From positions 124,001 to 188,000 of the forward strand of contig NZ_OBMT01000004.1 of NCBI RefSeq assembly GCF_900217815.1: a DNA stretch of 64,000 bases, written 5' to 3'. Below the pieces are notes generated by a model, which was not told the DNA's origin, did not search any database, and saw only the letters and a program-made list of their open reading frames with translations. The position numbers and the translations under genes were made by a program. Below, in pieces: positions 54,534-63,376 of this stretch (position 1 is the first letter of the stretch; the number at the start of each line of letters is the position of its first letter). This stretch comes from Rhodobacter maris. Its GTDB lineage: Bacteria; Pseudomonadota; Alphaproteobacteria; Rhodobacterales; Rhodobacteraceae.

Positions 54534-55178
54534 ATGTCCAAATTTGATCTGGTTGACGAGCTGTTCGGTGAAATCCCGTATATGCGGCGGTTCGAGGCCG
54601 AAATTCTGCGCAGTATCTTTGCCGAAGAACGCCCGCAGAAGGTGATCGAAGTGGGCTTCTACCAAGGCAAAAGCAGCGCCTTCATCGGGGCGATGCTCGA
54701 AGATGCCGGTGGCGACGGGCATCTGATCACCCTCGACATGGCCAATGCGCGGCAACGTCGGCCCAACATCGACATGTTGCTGGAAAAGGCCGGGCTCGGG
54801 CATCGGGTCACACCGATCTGGTGCAAGCGCTCTTATACTTGGGAGCTGCAACGCCTGATCAACGCCCCCGCGCGGCCGCAGTTCGATTTTTGCTATTTCG
54901 ATGGCGGCCATACCTGGGATTCGACCGGCTTTGGCGTGCTGCTGATCGATATGCTGCTGCGTCCGGGCGGCTTGATCCTGCTCGACGACATGGACTGGAC
55001 GATGCGCCGCTCGAAGCATTACCAGTCCACGCCAGAACTGACGAAAAAGTTCGATGCGGACGAAATCGACGCCATGCCGGTGCGCCTTGTCTGGGACACG
55101 ATCCTGCGGCATCTGGGCTATGAGCAGGTGCGCGAATATCCGCAGGCGCATTGGGGCCTCGCCCGCAAGCCGTTCTGA
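54534..55178 (+). CDS. Class I SAM-dependent methyltransferase
   Basis: A 214-residue protein. 'VIEVGFYQGKSSAFIGAML' is SAM-binding motif I, 'HLITLDMANA' motif II, 'FDFCYFDGGHTW' motif IV and 'PGGLILLDDMDW' follows. It belongs to the Methyltransferase_24-like group often found in glycan clusters, where sugars are O-methylated. ATG 54534 is chosen; a TTG at 54498 with GGAGCGG before it would add 12 residues. It lies 47 bases after the surface-protein gene on the same strand. Confidence 0.82.
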   Translation: MSKFDLVDELFGEIPYMRRFEAEILRSIFAEERPQKVIEVGFYQGKSSAFIGAMLEDAGGDGHLITLDMANARQRRPNIDMLLEKAGLGHRVTPIWCKRSYTWELQRLINAPARPQFDFCYFDGGHTWDSTGFGVLLIDMLLRPGGLILLDDMDWTMRRSKHYQSTPELTKKFDADEIDAMPVRLVWDTILRHLGYEQVREYPQAHWGLARKPF

Positions 55179-55224
55179 TCCCACGCTCCGAATGCGCGGG
55201 CCGCACCGTCGGAAGCGTCCCAAA

Positions 55225-56604
55225 TCAGAGGCTTTCGAAGCCCGCTCCATTCCGGCTGCGCCGCAGCACCAGCTGCGGCAGGGACCGGGGCAATTGTGCC
55301 AGAACCTGTGCGACCGCCGGATCGGTGCGCGTCTCGGCACGCAGCACCACCAGATCCATGTCGCTCAGATCCTGCGCGCCGAAGGCCCCCAGCGGCACGG
55401 TGCGCAGCGCACGCATCCGCATTTCGGCTGCCAACATCACCCGGTTGATCTCGCGCCGGGAAATCCCAAGATAGGCCGCGGCCCCGGCCGCCAGAAAACC
55501 CACGCCAGAAAGGTCGGTCTCGGGGGCAATCTCGAGCACCCGGCGCCCGAACAGCCGCGCCCGCAGCGCCGCGGGCGCCTCCATTGCGCCCTGTTGCGCG
55601 GCCTTGATCAACAGATCGGCATCGAAATCGGCACCGCGCCACGGCTGCGCAGCCGCATTCGCCCAATAGCCACGCAACGCCGAAACCGGCCCGCGGTTTA
55701 CCGGAAGCGGCAGGTGCAACTGCACTGCGGGATCGGTCTGCACCGCGAGGATCTCGGACAGAAGCGCAAGGTCCGTGGCATTCCCCCCGGCCGCTGCCAG
55801 CGCCCGCTCGAACCCATCCCAGGTCAGCAGCGCCTGCGGATGGGCCGGAAGCTCACCCAGACGCGCGAGCACCTGCGGCATGTCGTCGCGGCGCAGCCGC
55901 TCGGCAAGGCGCGCGAAGGCCAGCGTCAGCCCGCCCCAAGGGTCGCGCACCGCCGCCGCCAAAGGCTCCTCGCGCAGCGCGGCGGCGCCATCGCCAAGCT
56001 CTTCGAGCCGCGCCCAGTCCGGCCCCGGCGCCACCACGAGGATAGTGCACCAGGCTTCCTGTCGGCTCGGCACCGGTCTCAGGATGCCCCGCCCGAGCAG
56101 GATTTCGAGAATGGCGGGCAGTTCCTCATGTGCGGGGCTGAGCCCGTTCTTGATCAGCACGCGGCTTTCGACTGTCAGCCCGGACTGCAGACCGCGCAGG
56201 CAGGCCAACAGATCCGCCGCGGAGCGTGGTGCATCGATCAGACAGAGGTCAATCTGGCCGTTGCGCCAGACGAAGTTGCGAAAATCGGCCTCGTGCACCT
56301 GCACCGGATGTGGCGCCTGCGCCAGATTGGCCTCGAAGATCGGGCGGAACGACGCCCCCGGTTCGGCCAGTCCGGGATGGTTCAGCGCGTTTTTCTCGGA
56401 CCAGAGAAACCGGTCGATCACATGCAGCTCGCCCCGCTCGGCCAGCACGCGGCTCACCCCGCCGAGCCAGGGGCCGACCTCCAGAAGCCGCGCCCGCGGG
56501 GGCAAAGCAGAGGCAATCTGGCAAATCAGCGCCATATCGGCGGCCCCCATCATCCGGGGCAGATCGCCGGGTTTGATCTTGTCTTCCATCACGGGGCTAT
56601 CCAT
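55225..56604 (-). CDS. Methyltransferase-like protein with a second Rossmann-like half
   Basis: About 459 residues. The N-terminal half is a SAM-dependent methyltransferase-like domain: 'ARLLEVGPWLGGVSRVLAERGELHVIDRFLW' is motif I/II and 'QIDLCLIDAPRSAADLLACL' is motif IV. The C-terminal half is long and less conserved; 'RRVLEIAPETDLSGVGFLAAGAAAYLGISR' looks like a second SAM-binding motif. Start is ATG 56604, or ATG 56589. It converges with the smaller methyltransferase gene and is divergent from the glycosyltransferase gene, with only 33 bases between them. Substrate unknown. Confidence 0.68.
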   Translation of the reverse strand: MDSPVMEDKIKPGDLPRMMGAADMALICQIASALPPRARLLEVGPWLGGVSRVLAERGELHVIDRFLWSEKNALNHPGLAEPGASFRPIFEANLAQAPHPVQVHEADFRNFVWRNGQIDLCLIDAPRSAADLLACLRGLQSGLTVESRVLIKNGLSPAHEELPAILEILLGRGILRPVPSRQEAWCTILVVAPGPDWARLEELGDGAAALREEPLAAAVRDPWGGLTLAFARLAERLRRDDMPQVLARLGELPAHPQALLTWDGFERALAAAGGNATDLALLSEILAVQTDPAVQLHLPLPVNRGPVSALRGYWANAAAQPWRGADFDADLLIKAAQQGAMEAPAALRARLFGRRVLEIAPETDLSGVGFLAAGAAAYLGISRREINRVMLAAEMRMRALRTVPLGAFGAQDLSDMDLVVLRAETRTDPAVAQVLAQLPRSLPQLVLRRSRNGAGFESL

Positions 56605-56637
56605 ACTTCCGCTGTTCTCGGGAGCGATACAGACTGC

Positions 56638-58956
56638 ATGTCCAAAAACGTCTTTTTGCGCGACGTCGGTAATATCCGCAGTCAACTCATCGACCTCTGT
56701 GAACGTGGGCGTTACGCTTCCGCGCAGTTTATGCTCGCCGGTGCGGGATGCAACGCGCAAACCCATCCTGCGCTTTGGGAATATCTGGCACGACAAAGCG
56801 CGGCAGCGGGTGTTGCCGCCGTGGCCCATGCCGCGCGGCGCCTGCTGTGGGAGGCTGGCTGGCGCACGGCCGATGTGGCGCTGAGCGAGGCCCGGCACTT
56901 CCTCGATGCGGGCGATCATGTCACCGCCGTCTTCCTGATCGAGCATGTCTTCGGCAAGCTGCCCGAAGATCCGGCGGCCCGCCTGCTGCTGGCGCGCTGT
57001 CATCTGGAAACGGCGCGCGCGCGCGGGGCGGAGGGCCCGACCAGAACCGATGCGGAAGCGGCGCAGCAACTGAGCGACGGGATCGCGCCGGAAACGGCCG
57101 ACGATCTGCTTTTGCTCGTCGATCTGCTGCGCTTTGCCGGTGAGTTCGATGCGGCCCTGGCGCAGCTCGCCGCTGCGGCCGACCGGTTCGGCGGCGATCC
57201 CCGGCTCACCATGCGCGCCGCATCGATCCAGGAACAACGCGGCGACATCGCGGCGGCGCTGGCGTTGTGGCAGGAGGTGACCCGGCAGCCCGGGCCAACG
57301 CGCAAGGAGGCGCTGTTTCGTCAGATCGCGGCGCAGGCGCGGCTTGGCCGGAGCGATGCCGTCACCGCCGAGGCCGGGGCGCTTTTGCGCGAGCGCCTGT
57401 CGTTGGCCGAACGGATCCGGCTGGCATTGTTGATGGGGCAGCACGGCATGGTCGAGGCCCTGACCGATCAGGCCTCGCAGGGCGGTGACCCGGCCGACCC
57501 GCTTGGCGCCATCGAGGCGGCGGAAATCGGCGATATGCTGCTCGACGCCGGCTACATCGGCCTCGTGCACTGGTTGCGCCGCCAGAAGCTTGGCGTCAGC
57601 GAGCGCGCCAAGACGGTGCTGGAAGCCGTCGGGCTGGGGCTGCAGGCCGAACGCGCGCCGCGGCGCAGTTTTGCGACGTCGGTCACGCTGCGCAGCCCCG
57701 ATTTCATGGTGCCGATCGCAGAATTCCTGCAGCTTCCGCCGAAACCTGCGGGCTGGCCGGGCGAGGGCCGCACGCCGGAGAAGCTGCTTTTGGTGAATTT
57801 CTCGCTCGCGGCGGGCGGTGCGGAGCGGCAATTGCTCGAGCTGGTCAAGGCGCTTCTGGCAGACCGCCTCACCCCCGACCAGATCGATGTCGCCTGTTTC
57901 ACGCTGGCGCGGGACCGCGGCCACGACCGTTTTCTGCCAGAACTTCAGGCCCTTGGGGTATCGGTGCATAACCTGATGACCCGGCGCATCGCCAACCGCA
58001 CGCTGCCGCCCGAGGCCGAGCGGCTGATCTCGGCGCTGCCTCTGCCGCTGCGCGACGACACCCGCGCGATCTGGCACCTGGTCAACGAGCTGCGTCCGGA
58101 TGTCCTGCACGGCTGGCAGGACAAGTCCGCGCTGGCCTGCGGGCTGGTCGGCCATCTGCTGGGGCTCGGGCGTGTGGTGCTGAGCCTGCGCAACATGAGC
58201 CCGGAAACCCGCCGCGACCCGGATCTGGTCCGGCTGCGCGCCCTTTACGGCGATTTCGCCGCGACCGGCCATTTCCGGTTGACCGCCAATGCCGAGGCGG
58301 CAATCGCGGATTATGCAGGCTGGATCGGTTGCGCTCCGGAGCGGTTGACGCTGCTGCGCAACGCTGTTGACGACAGCCGGTTTTCCCCGGCGCTGCGCGC
58401 CCCCGGCGCGGCGGGCACGGCGCCCCTGCGCATTGTCGGGATCTTTCGTCTGGCGCCGAACAAGCGGCCGCTCCTGTGGCTGCGCACGGTGGCGGCGCTT
58501 GCCCGCCAATGCGGCCGACCTCTCTGCCCGGTGATCCATGGCAGCGGGCCGCTCGGCCCGGAGATCGTCACCGAGGCGCGTGCCCTCGGGCTTGACGGGA
58601 TAGAGATCCACAGCGGCAGCACCGCGCCCGAAGACCTCTACGGATCGGCCGATCTGGTGCTGCTGATGTCGCGCGTCGAGGGGGTGCCCAACATCCTGAT
58701 CGAGGCACAGGCCTGCGGAATTCCCGTGGCGGCCTGCGATGTGGGCGGGGTGCGCGAGGCGATGCATGACAGCGGGCTGCTGCTGCCCGCCGATCCCGCG
58801 CCGGAAGCGGCCGCCGCGGCGCTCGCCGCCTGGTTGCCCGCGGCCTTGACCACCGATCCGGCCCGGCGCGTGGCCTTTGCGCAGCGCCGTTTCGGGCGCA
58901 CAGCGCTCGCCACCCGGGCGATGGCGCTTTACTGCGGCACGGCGGAGGAACCATGA
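56638..58956 (+). CDS. Glycosyltransferase (group 1, GT4-like) with a helical-repeat N-terminal region
   Basis: A 772-residue protein. Residues 1 to about 330 are helical and TPR-like ('LCERGRYASAQFMLAG', 'RFAGEFDAALAQLAAAADRFGGD'). The GT-B part starts at 'LLVNFSLAAGGAERQLLELVKAL' and ends with 'VEGVPNILIEAQACGIPVAACDVGGVREAM', the nucleotide-sugar E(x7)E motif. It probably adds a sugar to an exopolysaccharide, lipid carrier or surface protein in the cytoplasm. Its stop overlaps the next start (ATGA). The open frame extends far upstream, but the family start is ATG 56638. Confidence 0.85.
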   Translation: MSKNVFLRDVGNIRSQLIDLCERGRYASAQFMLAGAGCNAQTHPALWEYLARQSAAAGVAAVAHAARRLLWEAGWRTADVALSEARHFLDAGDHVTAVFLIEHVFGKLPEDPAARLLLARCHLETARARGAEGPTRTDAEAAQQLSDGIAPETADDLLLLVDLLRFAGEFDAALAQLAAAADRFGGDPRLTMRAASIQEQRGDIAAALALWQEVTRQPGPTRKEALFRQIAAQARLGRSDAVTAEAGALLRERLSLAERIRLALLMGQHGMVEALTDQASQGGDPADPLGAIEAAEIGDMLLDAGYIGLVHWLRRQKLGVSERAKTVLEAVGLGLQAERAPRRSFATSVTLRSPDFMVPIAEFLQLPPKPAGWPGEGRTPEKLLLVNFSLAAGGAERQLLELVKALLADRLTPDQIDVACFTLARDRGHDRFLPELQALGVSVHNLMTRRIANRTLPPEAERLISALPLPLRDDTRAIWHLVNELRPDVLHGWQDKSALACGLVGHLLGLGRVVLSLRNMSPETRRDPDLVRLRALYGDFAATGHFRLTANAEAAIADYAGWIGCAPERLTLLRNAVDDSRFSPALRAPGAAGTAPLRIVGIFRLAPNKRPLLWLRTVAALARQCGRPLCPVIHGSGPLGPEIVTEARALGLDGIEIHSGSTAPEDLYGSADLVLLMSRVEGVPNILIEAQACGIPVAACDVGGVREAMHDSGLLLPADPAPEAAAAALAAWLPAALTTDPARRVAFAQRRFGRTALATRAMALYCGTAEEP

Positions 58957-60689
58957 CGGGAAGGCCGCAACGACTGGGAGTGATGGGCGCCTGGGGGGAT
59001 CCTGCCCTGCAGTTGCTGGAGGATGCCTATCCCGAAGCGGATCTGATCCAGATCACCGATCCGATCGCCGATGCCGGGGGCGTTGATCATCTGATCCTGT
59101 GCACGCAGGATCTGGCGCTGGCGCATTTCGAGGCGCTGTTGCGCGCGGGCCTGCCCTGTACTTTGTTGTTACGCCGCCCCCGCGCCGCGGCCGATCAGCT
59201 CGTGTTTCAACGCGGGCTCGACTGGCTCGCCGCCGCGCTCGGGCCGCGCCTGCCCACGGGCTGGCGCCTGGCCGCGCTCAGCGCCGCCGCGGCGGAAGAG
59301 ATATCGGGGCTGATGGGGCATCCGGTCACGCCCCTTCCCGGCTTGCCGAAAATCTCCGCAGACCGGCCCGTCCTTCCGCTCGACCGGCGCAAGGAGATGC
59401 AGACCTTCGCCTTCGGCACCGGCTCCGGGCCGCGCGAGACCCGGCGCACCCGGATCGATCAGTATAACTGGGTCCGGTTGCGCCGTCTTGCGGTGCTGCA
59501 CGCCGCCGATGCGCAGGACCGTGATCTGAGCGATCTGGTGGCCTATGCCAATGGCACCGCTGCCGCAGGTCCGGCGGCGCGCCCCGCGTCCCCGCCCTGC
59601 GTGATTTCTGTGGTGCCCAACGGGGTCGGGCTCGGGCATGTCACACGGATGATGGCCGTGGGCAAGGCGCTGCAGCGCGAGTGCGGGGCCCGGGTGATCT
59701 TCTGGAGTTTCTCCCGCGCCGCCGAGATCATCCGCGCCGCGGGTTTCGAGGTTTTCCTGCGCCAGACCGCGGCCCATCTCGATGCGCATCCGCCAGACTG
59801 GCGGCAATGGGAAACGCTTGAATTCGCCGCTGCGCTGCGCCAGTTCCGCCCCGGCGCCATCACTTATGACGGGGCGACTTTCGACCCGTTCATGATCGAT
59901 GCGCTGAACCAGCCCGGTTGCGGCCGCTGTGGCGTGGCCTGGATCCGCAGGGGCATGTTGCAGCGGGGCTCGGATGCACAGCTCCTCGAAGCCGAGGAAT
60001 ATTGTGATCTCGTGCTGGAGCCGGGCGATGTCGCGATCAGCTGCGACGCGGGGCCGACGCGCACCCGCGAAGCCCAGTTCAAGGGATTTTCGCGCTATCA
60101 TTACGTGCCTCCGGTGACGCTCAAGCCTTATCTGCAGAGCTATGACCGGCGCCGCGCGAAGCGGTTGCTCAGCCTTGGCATGGGGCGGCATTGTCTGGTG
60201 TCTCTGGGGGGGGCGTTCGGAAACTGGGAAGAGCTGCGGGGACTGATCGAAAAACACGCCGCCCAACAGCGGGTCCGGCTGATCTGGGCGCGTTCTCCGC
60301 TCGCCCCCGCCCCAAAGGGAACCTCGGCGCAGACCGACATTCGCCAGCTCTATCCGCTTGGCAGCTACCTGGCGGCTTTCGACGGGGTGATCTCGGCAAC
60401 CGGCTACAATTCCTTCCATGAATTGATGCTTGCCTATGACGGGCCAGTCTTGCTTGCCCCCACCAATCAGGACCGGCTGGACGATCAGGTGGCCCGCGCG
60501 AGCTATGCCGCCGAGCGCGGATGGGCAGAGCTTTACCGTGTCGACACCCCGCAGCCGCAAGAAGAGATTGTCGCCCGCTTCATGGCCGATGTGCGGCGCG
60601 GGGCCCGTGTCGCAGGGCGTCCCGATCCACAGTATGGCGCCGATGAAATGGCCCGGGCGATTGCAACCCTGGCCGCGCGCTACCGCTAA
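58953..60689 (+). CDS. GT28-like glycosyltransferase with an extra N-terminal domain
   Basis: A 578-residue protein. Residues about 205-575 are GT-B of MurG/GT28 type: 'ISVVPNGVGLGHVTRMMAVGKALQRE', 'VIFWSFSRAAEIIRAAGFE' and 'ISATGYNSFHELMLAYDGPVLLAPTNQDRLDDQVAR', the UDP-sugar part. The first 200 residues form an unusual Rossmann-like domain ('MGAWGDPALQLLEDAYPEADLIQITDP') that I do not recognise. It overlaps the upstream glycosyltransferase by four bases. Both could act on one glycan. Acceptor unknown. Confidence 0.75.
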   Translation: MTGRPQRLGVMGAWGDPALQLLEDAYPEADLIQITDPIADAGGVDHLILCTQDLALAHFEALLRAGLPCTLLLRRPRAAADQLVFQRGLDWLAAALGPRLPTGWRLAALSAAAAEEISGLMGHPVTPLPGLPKISADRPVLPLDRRKEMQTFAFGTGSGPRETRRTRIDQYNWVRLRRLAVLHAADAQDRDLSDLVAYANGTAAAGPAARPASPPCVISVVPNGVGLGHVTRMMAVGKALQRECGARVIFWSFSRAAEIIRAAGFEVFLRQTAAHLDAHPPDWRQWETLEFAAALRQFRPGAITYDGATFDPFMIDALNQPGCGRCGVAWIRRGMLQRGSDAQLLEAEEYCDLVLEPGDVAISCDAGPTRTREAQFKGFSRYHYVPPVTLKPYLQSYDRRRAKRLLSLGMGRHCLVSLGGAFGNWEELRGLIEKHAAQQRVRLIWARSPLAPAPKGTSAQTDIRQLYPLGSYLAAFDGVISATGYNSFHELMLAYDGPVLLAPTNQDRLDDQVARASYAAERGWAELYRVDTPQPQEEIVARFMADVRRGARVAGRPDPQYGADEMARAIATLAARYR

Positions 60690-60710
60690 TTTGCAACAAG
60701 GAGAAGCCCG

Positions 60711-61262
60711 ATGGGCCGGCGTCCCGAAGTCAGCCTGTTGAACCGACTCGCCCGTGAGAACAAGCGGATGGGACAGCGGCTGGCGCAACTTGAATTCCGC
60801 GAATTGCTTGCGGATCTGGAGAATCCGGCGCTGTTCGATCTGCGAATCGATTTCGGCACCCGGCTGCCGCACGCCGAGCCGTTCTGGCCTGACACCCAGA
60901 CCACCCCGCTCGGGCGTCGGCTGCCACCGCTTGAGGTTCCGCTCGGCAAGATCGCCTGGGTCGAAGATCCGAAATCCCTGCCGGTGATCGCGATCCATGT
61001 CTCTGACCGCCCCGAAAACTGGCGCGACGGCTTTCGCGATCTGATGAAACAGCACGCAACCGCGCCTTTTGCCCGCCCGGTCTTTCTCTGCGCCAGCCTG
61101 CGACCGGTACCCTTTCTGGGGCGCTATGGTTTTGCGAACGAATTCGTGGGCCCGCTGGAGGTGACAAGACTCTGCGGCCGGATTGCGGCCCGTTATGGCT
61201 GTTTGCAGATTGTCGACCTCTTTGGAGGGAACAAACTCTGGCCGGAATGCGTTAATACTTGA
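60711..61262 (+). CDS. Unknown protein of the glycan cluster
   Basis: A 183-residue protein with AAGGAG before its ATG. The first 35 residues form a basic coiled coil ('LLNRLARENKRMGQRLAQLEFRELL' in parts). The rest is alpha/beta, with 'AIHVSDRPENWRDGFRDLM', 'PFARPVFLCASLRPVPFLGRYGF' and 'IVDLFGG'. No signal peptide or membrane span is seen and no family is recognised. It is 21 bases after the GT28-like gene in the same operon, so a role in glycan assembly is likely, but not proven. Confidence 0.6.
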   Translation: MGRRPEVSLLNRLARENKRMGQRLAQLEFRELLADLENPALFDLRIDFGTRLPHAEPFWPDTQTTPLGRRLPPLEVPLGKIAWVEDPKSLPVIAIHVSDRPENWRDGFRDLMKQHATAPFARPVFLCASLRPVPFLGRYGFANEFVGPLEVTRLCGRIAARYGCLQIVDLFGGNKLWPECVNT

Positions 61263-61403
61263 TTTTTGCGCTCTCTCTCATCATTTTGACATCTTTTCAA
61301 CGCGATGACGTCAAATCGGTCCGACAGGTTCCGCGTTACCGAATGAAACAGATCGAGAAGCTCCCCATTTGCGGATCTTCTTGCACCAGATGGAGCACGC
61401 CGG

Positions 61404-61730
61404 ATGAATACCAAGGGACAGGCATTTGCCTCGGTCTTCACACTCCTTCTCACGGCAGGCATCTGCCAGGCAGAGACCTGCGCCGATCGCGATCACGTGG
61501 TCAGCAAGCTGAAAAGCATGTTCGGCGAAAGCCTGATCGCGAATGCCGCGAGTTCCCGGGGGGATGGGGCAGTGCTGGAGGTCTATGCCACTCCGGATGC
61601 CGCCACCTGGTCGATCTTGGTGGCGCTGCCCGAGCGTGGCCTCGCCTGTCTGGCAGCGACCGGCAGGGGCCGCGAGGATCTGAACGCAGCTTTGAACATC
61701 GCGCCAACAACGCAACTGGCGCAGCGCTGA
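61404..61730 (+). CDS. Small secreted protein of unknown function
   Basis: A 108-residue protein with a signal peptide ('SVFTLLLTAGICQAETCADRD'). The mature part has two cysteines, 'CADRDHVVSKLKSMFGESLIANA' and 'LPERGLACLAATGRG', which could form a disulphide in the periplasm. The family is not recognised, though small alphaproteobacterial periplasmic proteins of this length are common. GGAG lies eight bases before the ATG. It is separated from the glycan operon by 141 bases, with TTGACA at 61287-61292 as a possible promoter element. Confidence 0.62.
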   Translation: MNTKGQAFASVFTLLLTAGICQAETCADRDHVVSKLKSMFGESLIANAASSRGDGAVLEVYATPDAATWSILVALPERGLACLAATGRGREDLNAALNIAPTTQLAQR

Positions 61731-61763
61731 GAGACCGGCCCCGCCCGGCCCGAAACGGGGTAA

Positions 61764-63206
61764 TCAGCGGGGGCGGCGCTCGTTGGCCAAAACACCGACA
61801 ATCCGCGTCGAGGAATCATAGGTCAGCGGGCCGTGCTGGCAGACATCCCAGATGCCCTCGTCACGGCAGAATTTTTGCGCTGCCGTGAGCGTCACCCGAT
61901 CCAGAATCCCGTCTGCGGTTCCGGTGACATAGCCGTGTGCGGCGAGTTCACGTTCGAGAACATAGACATAAGCTTGCATTTCGATCGCGCGCAGCCGCAT
62001 CAGGCCGCGGCCAAAGGCCTGACCGTCAAGCGTTTCGAGATAGGCATAAGCGGCCTCGCGCGAGCGCACCGGATGGGCGCGATCATAAAGCACCTCCAGC
62101 CGCTCGGCAGATTCGTATTCATCGCCCAGCTCGGCGCCATGGTTTTCGACCAGCGCGCGCTGCTTTTCGCGGGCCCCGGGGATCGTCCAGGCCAATTTGC
62201 GATAGGCCCGCGCCAGCGAGATCAGCGCCTGCCGGTCCCCCGCATCGGCAGCGCCCTGAAGCGTCGCCAGCACTTTTTCCAGATCCAGATCCCGGATGCG
62301 CCGGGAACGCCGTTCATGGGCAATCAGCGCATTGCGCGCGGCATAGACATCGCCCGACTCGGCCAGACGACGCATCTCCCGCGCACCGAACGCCGGATCG
62401 GACAGGGGACCAAAGGCGCCTTGATGGTGCCAGACCGCGCGCAGCGCCTCGGCTCGGGGCAGGCCCCGCGCCACGGCGGCATCGATCACCCGCAGCGCCT
62501 CCTCGCCGCGGTGGGCGGCGATCAGCGCCTTGCTCAACTCGACTCGTGCCGCATCACTGCCTTCGGAGACCGCGCGGGTGAAATGGTCGATGGCGCGCGG
62601 CAGATCCTGCGGCAGCACCGTGGGCTCGGCGTAAAGTTTGCCGAGGCGCAGATCGGCAAGTGCATAGCCCCGTTGCGAGAGCTTCTCGTAAATCGCCACT
62701 GCTTGCGCGATGTCGGGGGGCGTCCCCGTGCCCGCCACATAGGCATCGGCGAGGCTCAACGCCGCCAGTTCGTCGCCGCTTCGGTTGACGATGTCTCGCA
62801 ATTGCGCAACCCCGGCCACCGGGTCGGACAGGGTCCCGAACCGGCCCTGCAGATGGCCCGTCGCCAGCCGGACCCGGGCATAGGCGCTGCCCGCGTCGAT
62901 CGCCTTGTCATAGGTGGCGATCGCATCGCCTGACCGACCAAGCTGTTCATAGATATCGGCGAGCCGGACCAGCGACGGCGCATAGCCTTCGGCGACAAGC
63001 GCCTCGTGCAGCACCCGCGCCCGGCCCAGATCAACCGGACCGTTGCTGCCGCTGCGGTAGCTTTCGGCCTCTTCATAGCGCGCTTGCTCTCCGGCAAGCA
63101 CATCCTGCGCCTGCGCCACAACAGGCGCAGCACACGGGGCGACCAGAGCAAGGGCCACTCCAAACCGCACCAAGGCGCATTGCGCCACTGCCTTGAAACC
63201 CGACAT
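61764..63206 (-). CDS. Sel1-repeat exported protein, AlgK-like
   Basis: A 480-residue protein with a signal peptide ('ALALVAPCAAPVVAQAQD'). The body is a long solenoid of Sel1/TPR-like repeats ('LVRLADIYEQLGRSGDAIATYDKAIDAGSAYARVRLA', in parts, and others). In alginate systems AlgK is a periplasmic or outer-membrane Sel1-repeat protein that places the export pore. The C-terminus adds a peptidoglycan-binding-like segment ('LAAHGYVTGTADGILDRVTLTAAQKFC'). It may help secrete an exopolysaccharide. No other alginate gene is in the window. Confidence 0.72.
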   Translation of the reverse strand: MSGFKAVAQCALVRFGVALALVAPCAAPVVAQAQDVLAGEQARYEEAESYRSGSNGPVDLGRARVLHEALVAEGYAPSLVRLADIYEQLGRSGDAIATYDKAIDAGSAYARVRLATGHLQGRFGTLSDPVAGVAQLRDIVNRSGDELAALSLADAYVAGTGTPPDIAQAVAIYEKLSQRGYALADLRLGKLYAEPTVLPQDLPRAIDHFTRAVSEGSDAARVELSKALIAAHRGEEALRVIDAAVARGLPRAEALRAVWHHQGAFGPLSDPAFGAREMRRLAESGDVYAARNALIAHERRSRRIRDLDLEKVLATLQGAADAGDRQALISLARAYRKLAWTIPGAREKQRALVENHGAELGDEYESAERLEVLYDRAHPVRSREAAYAYLETLDGQAFGRGLMRLRAIEMQAYVYVLERELAAHGYVTGTADGILDRVTLTAAQKFCRDEGIWDVCQHGPLTYDSSTRIVGVLANERRPR

Positions 63207-63228
63207 TGTCCCCAGTTTCTACCTTACC

Positions 63229-63244
63229 GTGCCAAATAAGGCAC
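63229..63244. promoter_or_regulatory. Palindromic site between divergent exported-protein genes
   Basis: GTGCC-AAATAA-GGCAC, an exact inverted repeat with a six-base centre, lies 22 bases from the start of the Sel1-repeat gene and about 130 bases from the start of the secreted-protein gene. It could bind a dimeric regulator; none is known. Confidence 0.4.
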
Positions 63245-63376
63245 TTTGCTTCTGAATTGCGAATAAGTCTTTTGGCTAGAGGCTGACAAGAGGTGTTGAC
63301 TATCGTTAACATTAATCATCTTGGTAAGCTTGTCATCATCCGGAGCACGAAGTTTTTCTGCAATCAGGCCAAAAAG

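Noticed and set aside
55054-56637. 528-codon extension upstream of the glycosyltransferase frame
   Set aside because: It is antisense to the methyltransferase-like gene and has no coherent domain; the family start is ATG 56638.
55225-58767. A 1180-codon open frame on the minus strand opposite the glycosyltransferase gene
   Set aside because: Only the part up to 56604 is protein-like. The rest is antisense to the clear GT4-like gene, lacks family resemblance, and is open because GC-rich DNA has few stop codons.
63228-63260. Sigma-54-type promoter around GGCACTTTGC
   Set aside because: The spacing between GG and GC is too short for the -24/-12 arrangement on either strand.
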